Shown here in pieces: positions 34,652-43,700 of a DNA stretch of 64,000 nt. The position numbers and the translations under genes were made by a program. The notes beneath the pieces were generated by a model. That model made no database searches, had not been told where the DNA came from, and saw nothing but the letters and a program-made list of their open reading frames with translations. Numbering within the stretch: the stretch's first letter is position 1; each line of letters starts with the position of its first letter. Source of the DNA: Parvibaculum sp046297875 (lineage in GTDB: Bacteria > Pseudomonadota > Alphaproteobacteria > Parvibaculales > Parvibaculaceae); NCBI RefSeq assembly GCF_046297875.1, contig NZ_JBKBHD010000001.1, positions 2,232,001-2,296,000 of the forward strand. Reading direction: 5' to 3'.

Positions 34652-35020
34652 ATGATCGGATATGTGATGGTCGGGACCAACGATCTCGACAAGGCGTGCG
34701 CCTTTTACGACGACCTGCTCGGCGTCATTGGTGCCAAGCGCGCGATGTCGGACCCGGGCCGTTTCGTCGGCTGGTCCAACGGCGGGCCGATGCTCGCGGT
34801 GACGAAGCCGCATGATGGCAACAAGGCGACCTTCGGCAATGGCACGATGGTCGCTCTTGCGGCTGGTTCTCGTGAAAATGTCGACAAGATGCATGCTAAG
34901 GCGTTGAGCCTTGGCGGCAAGGACGAGGGCGCGCCGGGCCTGCGCGGCGACACCTTCTACGGCGCCTATTTCCGCGACCTCGACGGCAACAAGTTCGTTG
35001 CCTTCCACATGGGCAAATAA
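34652..35020 (+). CDS. VOC-family (glyoxalase/dioxygenase fold) protein
   Basis: A 122-residue single-module vicinal oxygen chelate protein. It has the two beta-alpha-beta repeats starting IGYVMVGTNDLDKACAFYDD and, later, YGAYFRDLDGNKFVAFHMG, the usual VOC ends. Metal ligands are not fully conserved, so the activity (glyoxalase, fosfomycin resistance, or none) is open. ATG 34652 follows a GGGAGAGAAG ribosome site. It lies alone between two terminators. Confidence 0.8.
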   Translation: MIGYVMVGTNDLDKACAFYDDLLGVIGAKRAMSDPGRFVGWSNGGPMLAVTKPHDGNKATFGNGTMVALAAGSRENVDKMHAKALSLGGKDEGAPGLRGDTFYGAYFRDLDGNKFVAFHMGK

Positions 35021-35047
35021 ATCATATCAGACGCGCCCAAATAAACC

Positions 35048-35079
35048 GGCCGCCACTTCATGAAAGTGGCGGCCTTTTT
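35048..35079. terminator. bidirectional terminator between the VOC gene and the beta-propeller gene
   Basis: GGCCGCCACTT (35048-35058) pairs with AAGTGGCGGCC (35064-35074) around CATGA, followed by TTTTT at 35075-35079. The A residues just before the stem give some T-rich sequence on the other strand, so it may also end the convergent transcript. Confidence 0.88.
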
Positions 35080-35108
35080 ATTGGTCCGGTTGCCACGCGC
35101 CTGCGGCC

Positions 35109-36719
35109 TTATCCCTTGCGCAGACGGTAAATGCGAGCGTCGAGATCCGACGAGAAATAGATGTCACCGTCTTCGGCAACGGCGACGCCGGTCGGAATGA
35201 AAAGCGGCGGTGCCGATTCCGGTGCGGCAAGGCCAATCGGCAGATTGTTCTTGATGACAGTCTTCTTGCCCGAAGCGAGGTCAATGGCGGAAATGCGCTT
35301 CGCACCGACTTCGGCGACGAAGATGCGTCCATCCGGCGCGATATCAATGCCTTCCGGTGCATCGAGACCTTCAGCGACGGTTCTCATTTCGCCGCTCGCG
35401 AGATCGATATGGCGGATTTTGCCGCCGAGATTTTCGCTGACATAGAGCCCGCCTGAGCCGTCTAGTTTCAGCATGGCCGGGCCTTCAAGACCGGTTGCGA
35501 TATCCGCCCTGTCCGACCAGTCGTCACCGCTGACGTGCATGACGGCGCCGCGCGCATATTCGGAGATGATGACACTGCCATCGTCCAGCACCACGGCGTC
35601 GGCCGGCGTGGCGAAGCCGTGATGAAGAGCGAGCGATGTCTCGGATGCCTGATCGAAAATCTGGACGGCGCCCGAGGTCAGGCCGGCGACGGCGATCATG
35701 CCGCCATTGGCGGAAATGCCGAGCGGATAGTCGATGTTGGACGACCAGACGCGTGCCATTTCCGACACCTGGCCGCTTTCGATATCGAATTTGCGGATCG
35801 AGAACAGGTCAGCGATATAGACGATGCCGCCAGAAATCTCGATATCGCCTGCAATGGCAAGCGGGCCGGAAACGATGGTTTCGGCGCGGCCCGTTTCCGT
35901 GTCGATATGGATGACGGCGTTGTCGGCCATGTTGGTGATGTAGAGATTGTCTTCCGCATCGAAAGCGAGATTGTCGATGGAGGGTTCGACTTCGGCGAGG
36001 AGGGTCTTTTCGCCGGTTTCGATATTCACGCGGTACACATGCCCTGCTTCCGTGTCGACCACATGCAGTTCGCCCTTCGAATTGAAGTTTGCGGCGGCGG
36101 GAGTCGCGAAGCCTTCGGCGACTACTTCCAGCGTCCCCGCATCGACATCGACGCGCACAGCCTGCTTCTTGAACCAGAGCGGACCATAGAGTTTGCCGTC
36201 GGGCCCGAAATCGAAACCGTTGAGGCCGCCCATGCCTTCCATGATCTTGCGCGGCGGATTCGCTCCGCTCGGGTCGAGTTCGTAGAGCGCATCACCGAGA
36301 AAGACCTGCGTCGCGAAGAGGCGGCCATCATCGGTCCACGCGAGCGAGTTGATGCCGGGCAGGCCCTCGGCCAGCGTCAGCAATGTGCCGTCGGGCTTGC
36401 GCGCATAGACCCTGCCGTCGAGGAACGCGGTCCAGGCAAGCGTGCCGTCCGGTCCTTCCTCGATGTCGTCGGCCATGCCCGTGGGCGGGCCTTCAAAGAC
36501 GCTGGTTTCGCCGGTCTCGCGGTCCACTTCATAGATGGCGCTGCCGACAACGCTGCCTGCGAGGAGCTTTCCCGCGCCGGTGACGGTCAGCCCGTGAATG
36601 CCGTGAAAGGGGGAGGGGCCGGTGACGGCCACCATCTCATAGGACGGTTCATTTTCCGAGCAACTTGCAGCAAGCAGGGCGAGCGCGGCGGCGGCCACGC
36701 CCAGTTTAAGTCCTCGCAT
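35109..36719 (-). CDS. SMP-30/NHL-type beta-propeller lipoprotein
   Basis: A 536-residue lipoprotein: the signal peptide ends with the lipobox LLAASC, so the mature protein starts at Cys20. The rest is a series of propeller blades with repeated patterns such as HGLTVTGAGKLLAGSVVGS, EGPAMLKLDGSGGLYVSENL and APEGIDIAPDGRIFVAEVG, typical of SMP-30/gluconolactonase/strictosidine-synthase-like proteins. It may contain two propellers. ATG 36719 follows GGGGAGGAC; the open frame beyond it has no lipoprotein signal. Ligand or reaction is unknown. Confidence 0.8.
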   Translation of the reverse strand: MRGLKLGVAAAALALLAASCSENEPSYEMVAVTGPSPFHGIHGLTVTGAGKLLAGSVVGSAIYEVDRETGETSVFEGPPTGMADDIEEGPDGTLAWTAFLDGRVYARKPDGTLLTLAEGLPGINSLAWTDDGRLFATQVFLGDALYELDPSGANPPRKIMEGMGGLNGFDFGPDGKLYGPLWFKKQAVRVDVDAGTLEVVAEGFATPAAANFNSKGELHVVDTEAGHVYRVNIETGEKTLLAEVEPSIDNLAFDAEDNLYITNMADNAVIHIDTETGRAETIVSGPLAIAGDIEISGGIVYIADLFSIRKFDIESGQVSEMARVWSSNIDYPLGISANGGMIAVAGLTSGAVQIFDQASETSLALHHGFATPADAVVLDDGSVIISEYARGAVMHVSGDDWSDRADIATGLEGPAMLKLDGSGGLYVSENLGGKIRHIDLASGEMRTVAEGLDAPEGIDIAPDGRIFVAEVGAKRISAIDLASGKKTVIKNNLPIGLAAPESAPPLFIPTGVAVAEDGDIYFSSDLDARIYRLRKG

Positions 36720-36777
36720 GATGTCCTCCCCAGAGTGACGCCGCCCCTGCTTTCCCCGGACGGCCGTCGTTTGCAAT

Positions 36778-37209
36778 TTATCCAAGCGCCTTCTTTATCC
36801 GCTCCGCGTGACGCTTCAACTCCTCGAAGTCCGCCAGTTCGCGAGCATGGAGCTTCAGGTCGATGCCGTTCGAGCGCGGAATGATATGCGTGTGAATGTG
36901 GAAGACGGTCTGGCCTGCAGCCGCACCGTTCAGCTGCGCGATGAGGATGCCCGGCGCATCGAAGGCCTGTTTCACTGCGGCGGCGAGTTTCTTCGTCGTC
37001 TTCGCCATCGCGCCTGCATATTCCGGATCGAGGTCGAACAGGTCTTCTGCCGGGAATTTCGGAATGACGAGCGTGTGCCCTTCCGCCTGCGGCATCACAT
37101 CCATGAAGGCGAGCGTCATATCGTCTTCATATACGGGAAAGCACGGCGCTTCCTTGCGGAGAATTTTCGCAAAAATGTTGTTCTGGTCGTAGGCCACGTC
37201 AGAAATCAT
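36778..37209 (-). CDS. HIT-family nucleotide-binding hydrolase
   Basis: A 143-residue histidine-triad protein. The nucleotide phosphate-binding triad is in GQTVFHIHTHIIPR, with the catalytic central histidine of HxHxH. The N-terminal FAKILRKEAPCFPVYEDD and FMDVMPQAEGHTLVIPK are standard for HinT/HIT hydrolases, which cleave nucleoside phosphoramidates or dinucleotides. The start ATG 37209 lies 11 bases inside the end of the upstream GNAT-like gene, so the two are coupled. The same frame is open further upstream but only as a shadow of that gene. Confidence 0.92.
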   Translation of the reverse strand: MISDVAYDQNNIFAKILRKEAPCFPVYEDDMTLAFMDVMPQAEGHTLVIPKFPAEDLFDLDPEYAGAMAKTTKKLAAAVKQAFDAPGILIAQLNGAAAGQTVFHIHTHIIPRSNGIDLKLHARELADFEELKRHAERIKKALG

Positions 37210-38398
37210 CCTCTTGGAGTTCTTCAATCTTCGTATCGTGCCGGAAGGGCGCGTATTCGCCAAGGGCAGCAATGTCACGGTCGACATAAAGCCGCTCGCG
37301 GGCGAGGTATTCGGCGACTGCCTCCCGGAAGGAGGTATTGGCGATCCAGTGGGCGCTGTGGGTACGGACGGGAATGTACCCGCGGGCAAGCTTGTGTTCG
37401 CCCTGGGCGCCCGCCTCGACACGGGCCAGGCCTCGTTCGATGGCGAAGTCGATGGCCCGGTAATAGCAGCATTCGAAATGCAGGAAGGGGTGATGCTCGA
37501 TCGCGCCCCAGTTCCGCCCGTAAAGCGCATCGCCGCCGATGAAGTTCAGCGCGCCTGCGACGAGGCGTCCGTTCCGGCGCGCCATGACAAGCAATATGTC
37601 GCGGGCCATGCGCTCGCCGATCAGGCTGAAGAATTCGCGCGTGAGATAGGGCGTGCCCCATTTGCGCGAGCCGGTGTCCATGTAGAAGGCGTAGAAGGCG
37701 TCCCAATGGTCTTCGGTGATTTCACCGTTGGTGACGCATTCGATTTCAATGCCGTTCTCCAGCGCCTTTTCGCGCTCCTTGCGGATCATCTTGCGCTTGC
37801 GCGAGGAAAGATCGGCAAGGAAGTCGTCAAAGGCGCCATAGCCCCGATTGTGCCAGTGAAATTGCTGGTCGGTTCTCTGTAAAAGACCGAGTTCACCCGC
37901 GCGCGTCCATTGCCGCTCCGGCATGAAGTTGATGTGCAGCGAAGAAACGCCGTGGTGCTTCGCCAGTTCGACGGCGCCGGCAAGGAGCATGTCTTCGGCG
38001 GCATCGCGTCCCGGTCCTGCGGGTGTGAGCAGCCGGGGGCCGGTTGCGGGCGTGAAGGGCACGGAGCATTGCAGTTTCGGATAGTACCTGCCGCCTGCAT
38101 TTTCCAGTGCATTTGCCCAGCCGTGATCGAAGACATATTCGCCGCGACTGTGATTTTTCAGATAGAGCGGCATGCAGCCGGTAAGGCGGCCTTCATCTTC
38201 CTCCAGCAGCAGATGCTGGCCGAGCCAGCCTGTGCGCCGTGTGGCCGAGCCGCTTTTCTCCAGCGCATGGAGGAAGGCATGGGAGACGAAGGGGTTGTAG
38301 ATCTCTCCCGGCGGATTGGCGCAGGCGTTCCAAGCGGCAGGATCGACAGAGGCAAGGCTGTCGATCACTTTCACAATGGCTGCTTCCCGGTCTCCCAT
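37199..38398 (-). CDS. GNAT/FemAB-like acyltransferase (COG3146 group)
   Basis: A 399-residue protein of the large peptidogalycan/FemAB-like acyltransferase group. Typical segments are NPFVSHAFLHALEKSGSA near the N terminus, GCMPLYLKNHSRGEYVFDHGWA, HINFMPERQW, FDDFLADLSSRKRKMIRKER and, in the C-terminal GNAT-like module, ALYGRNWGAIEHHPFLHFE and ARVEAGAQGEHKLARGY. It has no signal peptide. It overlaps the HIT gene by 11 bases. The donor and acceptor are not known. Confidence 0.8.
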   Translation of the reverse strand: MGDREAAIVKVIDSLASVDPAAWNACANPPGEIYNPFVSHAFLHALEKSGSATRRTGWLGQHLLLEEDEGRLTGCMPLYLKNHSRGEYVFDHGWANALENAGGRYYPKLQCSVPFTPATGPRLLTPAGPGRDAAEDMLLAGAVELAKHHGVSSLHINFMPERQWTRAGELGLLQRTDQQFHWHNRGYGAFDDFLADLSSRKRKMIRKEREKALENGIEIECVTNGEITEDHWDAFYAFYMDTGSRKWGTPYLTREFFSLIGERMARDILLVMARRNGRLVAGALNFIGGDALYGRNWGAIEHHPFLHFECCYYRAIDFAIERGLARVEAGAQGEHKLARGYIPVRTHSAHWIANTSFREAVAEYLARERLYVDRDIAALGEYAPFRHDTKIEELQEDDF

Positions 38399-38425
38399 AC
38401 GCCAATTCTAGATGAGGGGCGAGGC

Positions 38426-38893
38426 TCAAGCGATCTCAAAAATCGCCTCGATCTCGACCGTGATCTGGAACGGCAGCGAGGGCGCTGCGACAGCGGAGCG
38501 TGCATGACGTCCGGCATCTCCGAAGATTTCGACAAGGAGGTCCGACGCACCGTTGATGACGGCGGGCTGCTGGTCGAAGTCCAGTGTCGCATTGACGAAA
38601 CCGAGGAGTTTCACGCAGCGCGTCACCCGGTCGAGATCGCCGCCGCAGGCGGCCTTCAACTGGGCGAGCACATTCAACATGGTCAGGCGGGCGGCTGCCC
38701 TGCCTGCGTCGATGTCATGGTCCTTGCCGAGCTTTCCCTGATATTCGATGCCCTTGGCGCCCATCGGTCCCTGGCCGGAAATAAAGACGAGATTGCCAGT
38801 TACGACATAGGGTACATAGGTGCCGGCAGGGCCAGCCGGGGCCGGCAGTTCGATCCCGAGTTCCTTCAGTCGCGCGTCGATTTTTCCGGCCAT
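38426..38893 (-). CDS. RidA/YjgF-family protein
   Basis: A 155-residue member of the RidA superfamily that removes reactive enamine/imine intermediates made by PLP enzymes. Family segments are VVTGNLVFISGQGP, ARLTMLNVLAQLKAACGGDLDRVTRCVKLLGFV and FGDAGRHARSAVAAPSLPF, with the conserved Arg in GRHARSAV. The length and the N-terminal LKELGIELP extension fit the COG0251 subgroup of longer proteins. Start ATG 38893 follows a GGGGAGAAA site. It is divergent from the agmatine deiminase gene with 93 bases between. Confidence 0.9.
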   Translation of the reverse strand: MAGKIDARLKELGIELPAPAGPAGTYVPYVVTGNLVFISGQGPMGAKGIEYQGKLGKDHDIDAGRAAARLTMLNVLAQLKAACGGDLDRVTRCVKLLGFVNATLDFDQQPAVINGASDLLVEIFGDAGRHARSAVAAPSLPFQITVEIEAIFEIA

Positions 38894-38986
38894 TTCGGTG
38901 TTTCTCCCCAAGCGCAGTTGCCGTGATTTCCTCTGCGTTATACCTATCGTCAAAGCGCCAGAGACGAAAGCCCGGAGACAAGCCAG

Positions 38987-40027
38987 ATGCCCGAAGCGCG
39001 GATGCCCGCCGATGACGGTTTTTTCATGCCTGCCGAATGGGAGCCGCATGAAGGGTGCTGGATGCAATGGCCGTCTCGCGCGGATGTATGGGGCGAGCGC
39101 CTGCCGCAGGCCTATGCGGCCTATGCGCAGGTGGCGCGCGCTATTGCCGGGTTCGAACCCGTGTCAATGGTCTGCCGGCCGGAGGACGAAGCGCAGGTGA
39201 AGCTCGCCTGCGGGCGCGGCGTCACGCCGGTGCCGATCCCGATTGACGATAGCTGGGCGCGCGATTCAGGCCCGATCTTCGTGATCGACGGCAAGGGCCA
39301 TGTGGCGGGTACGCATTGGGGCTTCAATGCCTGGGGCAATACCTATCACGGCTATGAGAACGATGCGGCGGTCGGAGGGCGCATTCTCGATCATCTCGGC
39401 ATGCGCAAATACACGTGCAACATGGTGTTCGAGGGCGGTTCGATTTCCGCCGACGGCTTCGGGACATTGCTGACGACCGAGGAATGCCTGCTCAATGACA
39501 ACCGGAACCCGGAACTGACGCGGCAGCAGATCGAGGAAAATCTTGCGCTGATGCTCGGTGTGCGTCGGATCATCTGGCTCGACCGGGGATTGCAGGATGA
39601 CGAGACGAGCGGCCATGTCGACATGATCGCCTCATTCGCAGGCGAGGGCCGTGTGCTGCTCTATATGCCGGACGACAAGATGGACCCGAACTACGGGTTG
39701 ATGCAGGACAACAGGCAGCGGCTTGAAGCAGCCCGCGATGCGCGAGGGCAGAAGCTTGAAATTATTGAGATGCCGCAGCCGCAGCGGCAGATGCGGCGGC
39801 CGGACGGGCGCAGGCTCTGCACTTCTTATGTGAACGCCTATATCGCCAATGGCGCCGTCATCATGCCGACCTATGACGACCCGAACGACGAACGCGCGGC
39901 GGCGATCATGGCAGAGGCATTTCCGGGGCGGAAGATCGTGAGTGTGCCGGCGCTCGAAATCGCGGCAGGCGGCGGCTCGATCCACTGCATCACGCAGCAG
40001 CAGCCGAAAGGCATCGCCGTCAAATAG
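38987..40027 (+). CDS. aguA: agmatine deiminase (peptidyl-arginine-deiminase-like)
   Basis: A 346-residue guanidino-modifying enzyme that turns agmatine into N-carbamoylputrescine. Active-site segments are IDDSWARDSGPIFVID, EGGSISADGFGTLLTTEECL, DETSGHVDMIASF and the catalytic cysteine Cys334 in GGGSIHCITQQQP. The N-terminal PAEWEPHEGCWMQWPSR is also diagnostic. No N-carbamoylputrescine amidohydrolase (aguB) follows in the window, so the rest of the putrescine route lies elsewhere or the substrate differs. Confidence 0.92.
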   Translation: MPEARMPADDGFFMPAEWEPHEGCWMQWPSRADVWGERLPQAYAAYAQVARAIAGFEPVSMVCRPEDEAQVKLACGRGVTPVPIPIDDSWARDSGPIFVIDGKGHVAGTHWGFNAWGNTYHGYENDAAVGGRILDHLGMRKYTCNMVFEGGSISADGFGTLLTTEECLLNDNRNPELTRQQIEENLALMLGVRRIIWLDRGLQDDETSGHVDMIASFAGEGRVLLYMPDDKMDPNYGLMQDNRQRLEAARDARGQKLEIIEMPQPQRQMRRPDGRRLCTSYVNAYIANGAVIMPTYDDPNDERAAAIMAEAFPGRKIVSVPALEIAAGGGSIHCITQQQPKGIAVK

Positions 40028-40030
40028 GCG

Positions 40031-40756
40031 TCAGCCGTTCGTCGTCAGGCGGGCGGCGCGTCCGCCATGCTGCTTGTCGGCATACATGGCGCGGTCTGCG
40101 CGTTCGATCAGGCTCTCGGCGTCGGTGTCCCCACTATAGGCGGCAAGGCCGAGGCTCGCGCTCACTGAAATTACGGTGCCTTTGCAGCGGACTTCGAGTT
40201 CCGAAACGCCGCGGACCAATTCGCGCGCACGTTCGCGGGCGCGCTTGTGTTCGGCGCGGACAAAGAGAATCGCGAATTCGTCGCCGCCGAGACGCGCGGC
40301 ATAGTCGGTCGAGCGGATGCCTTTCGCGATATAGGCGCCGACGGTGCGCAACACCTCGTCGCCGACATTGTGGCCGAAGCGGTCGTTGACTTCCTTGAAG
40401 CCGTTGAGATCGATATAGGCGAGGAGGCCGGTTTCGTCGTATCGCGCGGCGCTGGACAGATTGCGGCGGATGATTTCACCGAAGCCGCGGCGATTGAGCA
40501 GCCCGGTCAGTTCGTCAGTCTGGGTGAGCGCCTCGAGATGGCGGATGCGGGCATTGAGTTCGGCAATCCGTGCCTCGGTCTGCTTGGCGAAACCGAGGGC
40601 CTGGTTGACGAGCGTCTCGTTGGCGAGGCTGCGTCCGAGGTTGAGGTTGCGCCGGAACCGTTCGGTTTGCGGGTCGCGGTCAAGCGCGCTGTCTGGCAGG
40701 ACAGCCGATCCGCCAGTTTCGTCCGGCAATTCGAATGCGCGTTTCAGATAGGCCAT
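40031..40756 (-). CDS. diguanylate cyclase (GGDEF domain)
   Basis: A 241-residue protein with an N-terminal coiled-coil-like helix (residues 40-80, ending LEALTQTDELTGLLNRRGF) and a GGDEF domain. The active site is LGGDEF with GGDEF at residues 157-161, and an intact inhibitory site RSTD lies at 148-151, so it should make c-di-GMP and be product-inhibited. There is no membrane or receiver domain; the short N-terminal part may sense or dimerise. It is convergent with aguA, three bases away. Confidence 0.9.
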   Translation of the reverse strand: MAYLKRAFELPDETGGSAVLPDSALDRDPQTERFRRNLNLGRSLANETLVNQALGFAKQTEARIAELNARIRHLEALTQTDELTGLLNRRGFGEIIRRNLSSAARYDETGLLAYIDLNGFKEVNDRFGHNVGDEVLRTVGAYIAKGIRSTDYAARLGGDEFAILFVRAEHKRARERARELVRGVSELEVRCKGTVISVSASLGLAAYSGDTDAESLIERADRAMYADKQHGGRAARLTTNG

Positions 40757-40943
40757 CGCTCATTTCGCGGGTTCCCCGCGACCTCCGCTCCATGCATGCC
40801 CAATTCGGGCGTGTGAGTGGGATTGCAAATGCAAACATGCGGCCAGCGAATTAATGATGAAAATTCAATAGCTTGGTAAATGGCGTGTGGCTGCTGCCGG
40901 GCAATATCTGCCGGTTTGGGTGGGTTCGAAGGGCAAGCTGTGC

Positions 40944-41834
40944 CTAATCGGCGTCGCGGGAGAGGCGGAAGCCGGCGATGGAATAGCGGCCATGAGAGGG
41001 GCGGCTTTCGCGGGCACCGATACGGACGGGACCGGGCGTATCGGTCCATGACCCGCCGCGCAAAACCCGGCGTTCGCAATTGTCCGCGAGGTGGGCCGAG
41101 CCGTCGCGCGGGGAGGTGCGGTAGTCGCCATGCCAGCAATCGGCGAGCCATACCCAGGCGTTGCCGATTGCGTCATGGATGCCGAAGGGATTGGGGCGGA
41201 AATGGCCGGCGGGGCTCGTGTAGAGGAAGCCGTCGGTGCAGTTCTCGGCCGCCTTGGCGGTTTTGTTCTTCGCCGTGATGTCGTTCACGTTTGCAAAGGT
41301 GCAGACCTGCGTGCCGTCATCGCCCCAGAAATTGCCTTCCTTGAAACCGCCGCGTGCTGCGAATTCCCATTCGGCTTCGCTTGGCAGACGATAGGTTTTG
41401 CCGGTGCGCGCGCTCATCCATGCGGCATAGGCCGTGGCATCGTGCCACGAGACGCAGACCACGGGATCGAGCGGTGTTTGCAGGAAGCCGGGCGCGCGCC
41501 AGTTCGCGTTTTCGTCCATGCGCCAGCCGTCATCGGTGAAGGCGTAGCAGCCGGGTCCGGTTTCATGGCCGGTGGCGGCGGTGAAGGCATCGAAGTCCTT
41601 GACGGTGACGTGATGTGCGGCGATGGCGAAGGGGCGTTCGATGTTAACTTCATGATGCGGCTGTTCGCTTTCATCTGCCGCCGGATCGCCGCTTTCTGCG
41701 CCGCGCATGAAACTGCCGCCTTCAAGGAGGACAAGTTCTGGGCAATCGCCGCAATCGCGCAACTGGCGGTCTGTCTCTTGCGAACAGGCGGCAAGCAGGA
41801 ACGGAAGCAAGAGGGAGGAGAGCAGGCGCATCAT
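40944..41834 (-). CDS. formylglycine-generating-enzyme-like (SUMF1) lipoprotein
   Basis: A 296-residue protein with a short lipoprotein signal (MMRLLSSLLLPFLLAAC) and a sulfatase-modifying-factor domain: VLLEGGSFMRGAE, HVTVKDFDAFTAATGH, VCVSWHDATAYAAWM, YRLPSEAEWEFAARGG, GIHDAIGNAWVWLAD and RRVLRGGSW. The domain converts cysteine to formylglycine in true FGEs, but in many bacterial lipoproteins it serves binding or structure. Several extra cysteines suggest disulfides in the periplasm. Its start overlaps the stop of the hydroxyacid dehydrogenase gene by four bases. No sulfatase is in the window. Confidence 0.85.
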   Translation of the reverse strand: MMRLLSSLLLPFLLAACSQETDRQLRDCGDCPELVLLEGGSFMRGAESGDPAADESEQPHHEVNIERPFAIAAHHVTVKDFDAFTAATGHETGPGCYAFTDDGWRMDENANWRAPGFLQTPLDPVVCVSWHDATAYAAWMSARTGKTYRLPSEAEWEFAARGGFKEGNFWGDDGTQVCTFANVNDITAKNKTAKAAENCTDGFLYTSPAGHFRPNPFGIHDAIGNAWVWLADCWHGDYRTSPRDGSAHLADNCERRVLRGGSWTDTPGPVRIGARESRPSHGRYSIAGFRLSRDAD

Positions 41835-42796
41835 GCTGTGAGGAGATCCCGCGGTGTCTGCCCGGCGAAGAAGGCATCTAGATTGTCGAGCGCGCGAAAG
41901 CCCATGGCATTGCGCGTCTCGCGCGTTGCGCTGCCGAGATGGGGCAGCAGGAAGGCGTTGGGCAGGTCGAGATAGCGCGGATCGAGATTGGGTTCGTTGG
42001 CGAACACGTCAAGCCCTGCTGCTGCGAGGCGTCCCGAGGCAAGCGCCTCGATCAGTGCATCGTCATCGACGATGTCGCCGCGCGCCGTGTTTACGACGAC
42101 GGCGTTGTCAGGCAGCAGTGCGATCGTTTCGCGGTTGACGATGCGGCGCGTTTCCGGCGTCGAGGCGCAGTGGAGCGAGAGCACGTTGGAGACGCGGAAC
42201 AGGCTTTCGATGTCTGCATGGTAATTGGCGCCAGCCTCGTCCTTCGGGTCGAGGCGGCGGCGATTGTGGTAGTGGATTTCCATGCCGAAGGCGCGGGCAC
42301 GATGTGCGGTGGCGCGGCCGATGCGGCCAAGGCCCAATATGCCGAGGCGATTGCCGGTGATTTCCATGCCGAGCATGCCGGTGGGCGCCCAGTTCTTCCA
42401 CTGGCCGCTGCGCAATGTGGCAATGGCCGATGTGGCGTTGCGCGCCGCGCCGAGCATCAGCAGGAGCGCGATTTCCGCCGTAGCGTCCGTCAGCACATCC
42501 GGCGTATTGGTGACGGCAATGCCCCGCGCCTTGGCGGCGGTAATGTCGATATGGTCATAGCCCACGGAAAAGGTGGCGATGACCCTAACGGTTTCCGGCA
42601 GCGCGCGGATGAGATCGCCGTCGATCCTGTCGGTTACGGTGACGAGAAGGCCGTCCTTGCCCGTGGCGCCTGCCAATATCGTCTCCCGCGAGGGCAGGCT
42701 GTCTGCACGGCTCAGCGCCGCGTCATAGTCGCGGGAAAGGCGCGCTTCCACATCGGGCGGCAATTTGCGGGTGACGAAGATGGCAGGGCGGGGCAT
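41831..42796 (-). CDS. D-2-hydroxyacid dehydrogenase (glyoxylate/hydroxypyruvate reductase type)
   Basis: A 321-residue NAD(P)H-dependent enzyme. LGILGLGRIGRATAHRARAFG is the Rossmann fingerprint; catalytic residues are the Arg in NTARGDIVDDDAL, the Glu in DVFANEP and the His in LLPHLGSATRE. Proteins of this group reduce glyoxylate and hydroxypyruvate. It is the upstream gene of a pair with the FGE-like lipoprotein. The divergent EipB-like gene begins 91 bases away. Confidence 0.9.
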   Translation of the reverse strand: MPRPAIFVTRKLPPDVEARLSRDYDAALSRADSLPSRETILAGATGKDGLLVTVTDRIDGDLIRALPETVRVIATFSVGYDHIDITAAKARGIAVTNTPDVLTDATAEIALLLMLGAARNATSAIATLRSGQWKNWAPTGMLGMEITGNRLGILGLGRIGRATAHRARAFGMEIHYHNRRRLDPKDEAGANYHADIESLFRVSNVLSLHCASTPETRRIVNRETIALLPDNAVVVNTARGDIVDDDALIEALASGRLAAAGLDVFANEPNLDPRYLDLPNAFLLPHLGSATRETRNAMGFRALDNLDAFFAGQTPRDLLTA

Positions 42797-42887
42797 GTCG
42801 GTCCGGGTTGTTGCAATCGCTTTCCCGGTTTAGCCGATGGTATAAGCTTGCGAAAGGGCATGAAGGCGAAGCAGGAGCGGAAATATC

Positions 42888-43694
42888 GTGGCGGTAAAAG
42901 GGTGCAAGTGGCTGATACCGCTTGGTTTTCTGGTGCTTGCGAGCGGCGCGGGCGCAGCTCCGCTGCAGATGCACCGCGCGGTCTATGACCTGTCGCTCGG
43001 GCGAACGGAGGCTGCAAGCGACATCGCCGGGATCGACGGGCGCATGGTGATCGAGTGGCGGGGCGGGCCTGCCTGCGGCGGCTACACCTCGCTCCAGCGC
43101 GTCGTGATGCGCGTGACCGGGCTCGACCAGGCCTATATGAGCAACGACATTCGCCTCAGCTATTTCGAGAAGATCGACGGGCGCGAATTCAGCTATACGC
43201 GCGCGGAATATACCGATGGCGAACTGACGGATCGGGACGACGGGACAGCTGTGCGCGCCGATGATGGTACGATCGAGTTGTCGAGGGAGGGTGCTACGAA
43301 GAGGGAACTGCCTGCCGGTGTTCTCTTTCCGGTTCAATACCAGCGCGCCCTTGTCGAGCGGGCGGAGCGCGGCGAGCGCATCTTCGAGCTCGTGCTTTTC
43401 GACGGCACAGAGGAGCGCGAGAGCCCGACAACCATCTTCGTGTCGAAACAGGCAGAGGCGGGGCGCGACAAGCTGCCCGATGTGAAGGGTGCGGAGGTGC
43501 TGCAATCCGCGGCGCGCTGGCCCATCCGCATCAGCTATTTCGATGTGGAGAGCGAGGAGGGTTTGCCGAATTTCGAAATGGGCATAACCGTCTTTGCAAA
43601 CGGTATCGCGACCGGCATGACGCTCGACTACATCGATCTCGAAATCAAGGCGCAGCTCAAGGATCTCACGCTCTTTGAAGACGGCACCTGCTGA
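42888..43694 (+). CDS. eipB: EipB-like periplasmic protein (DUF1849)
   Basis: A 268-residue exported protein matching DUF1849, the EipB family of alphaproteobacteria that protects the cell envelope in Brucella. After a signal peptide ending near AGA (about residue 23) comes HRAVYDLSLGRTEAASDIAG, then WRGGPACGGYTSLQRVVMRV. Cys63 and the last residue, Cys268, correspond to the conserved disulfide pair of the family. The C-terminal YIDLEIKAQLKDLTLFEDGTC is also family-typical. The start is GTG 42888. The gene is monocistronic and convergent with dinB. Confidence 0.85.
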   Translation: MAVKGCKWLIPLGFLVLASGAGAAPLQMHRAVYDLSLGRTEAASDIAGIDGRMVIEWRGGPACGGYTSLQRVVMRVTGLDQAYMSNDIRLSYFEKIDGREFSYTRAEYTDGELTDRDDGTAVRADDGTIELSREGATKRELPAGVLFPVQYQRALVERAERGERIFELVLFDGTEERESPTTIFVSKQAEAGRDKLPDVKGAEVLQSAARWPIRISYFDVESEEGLPNFEMGITVFANGIATGMTLDYIDLEIKAQLKDLTLFEDGTC

Positions 43695-43700
43695 TCTTCG

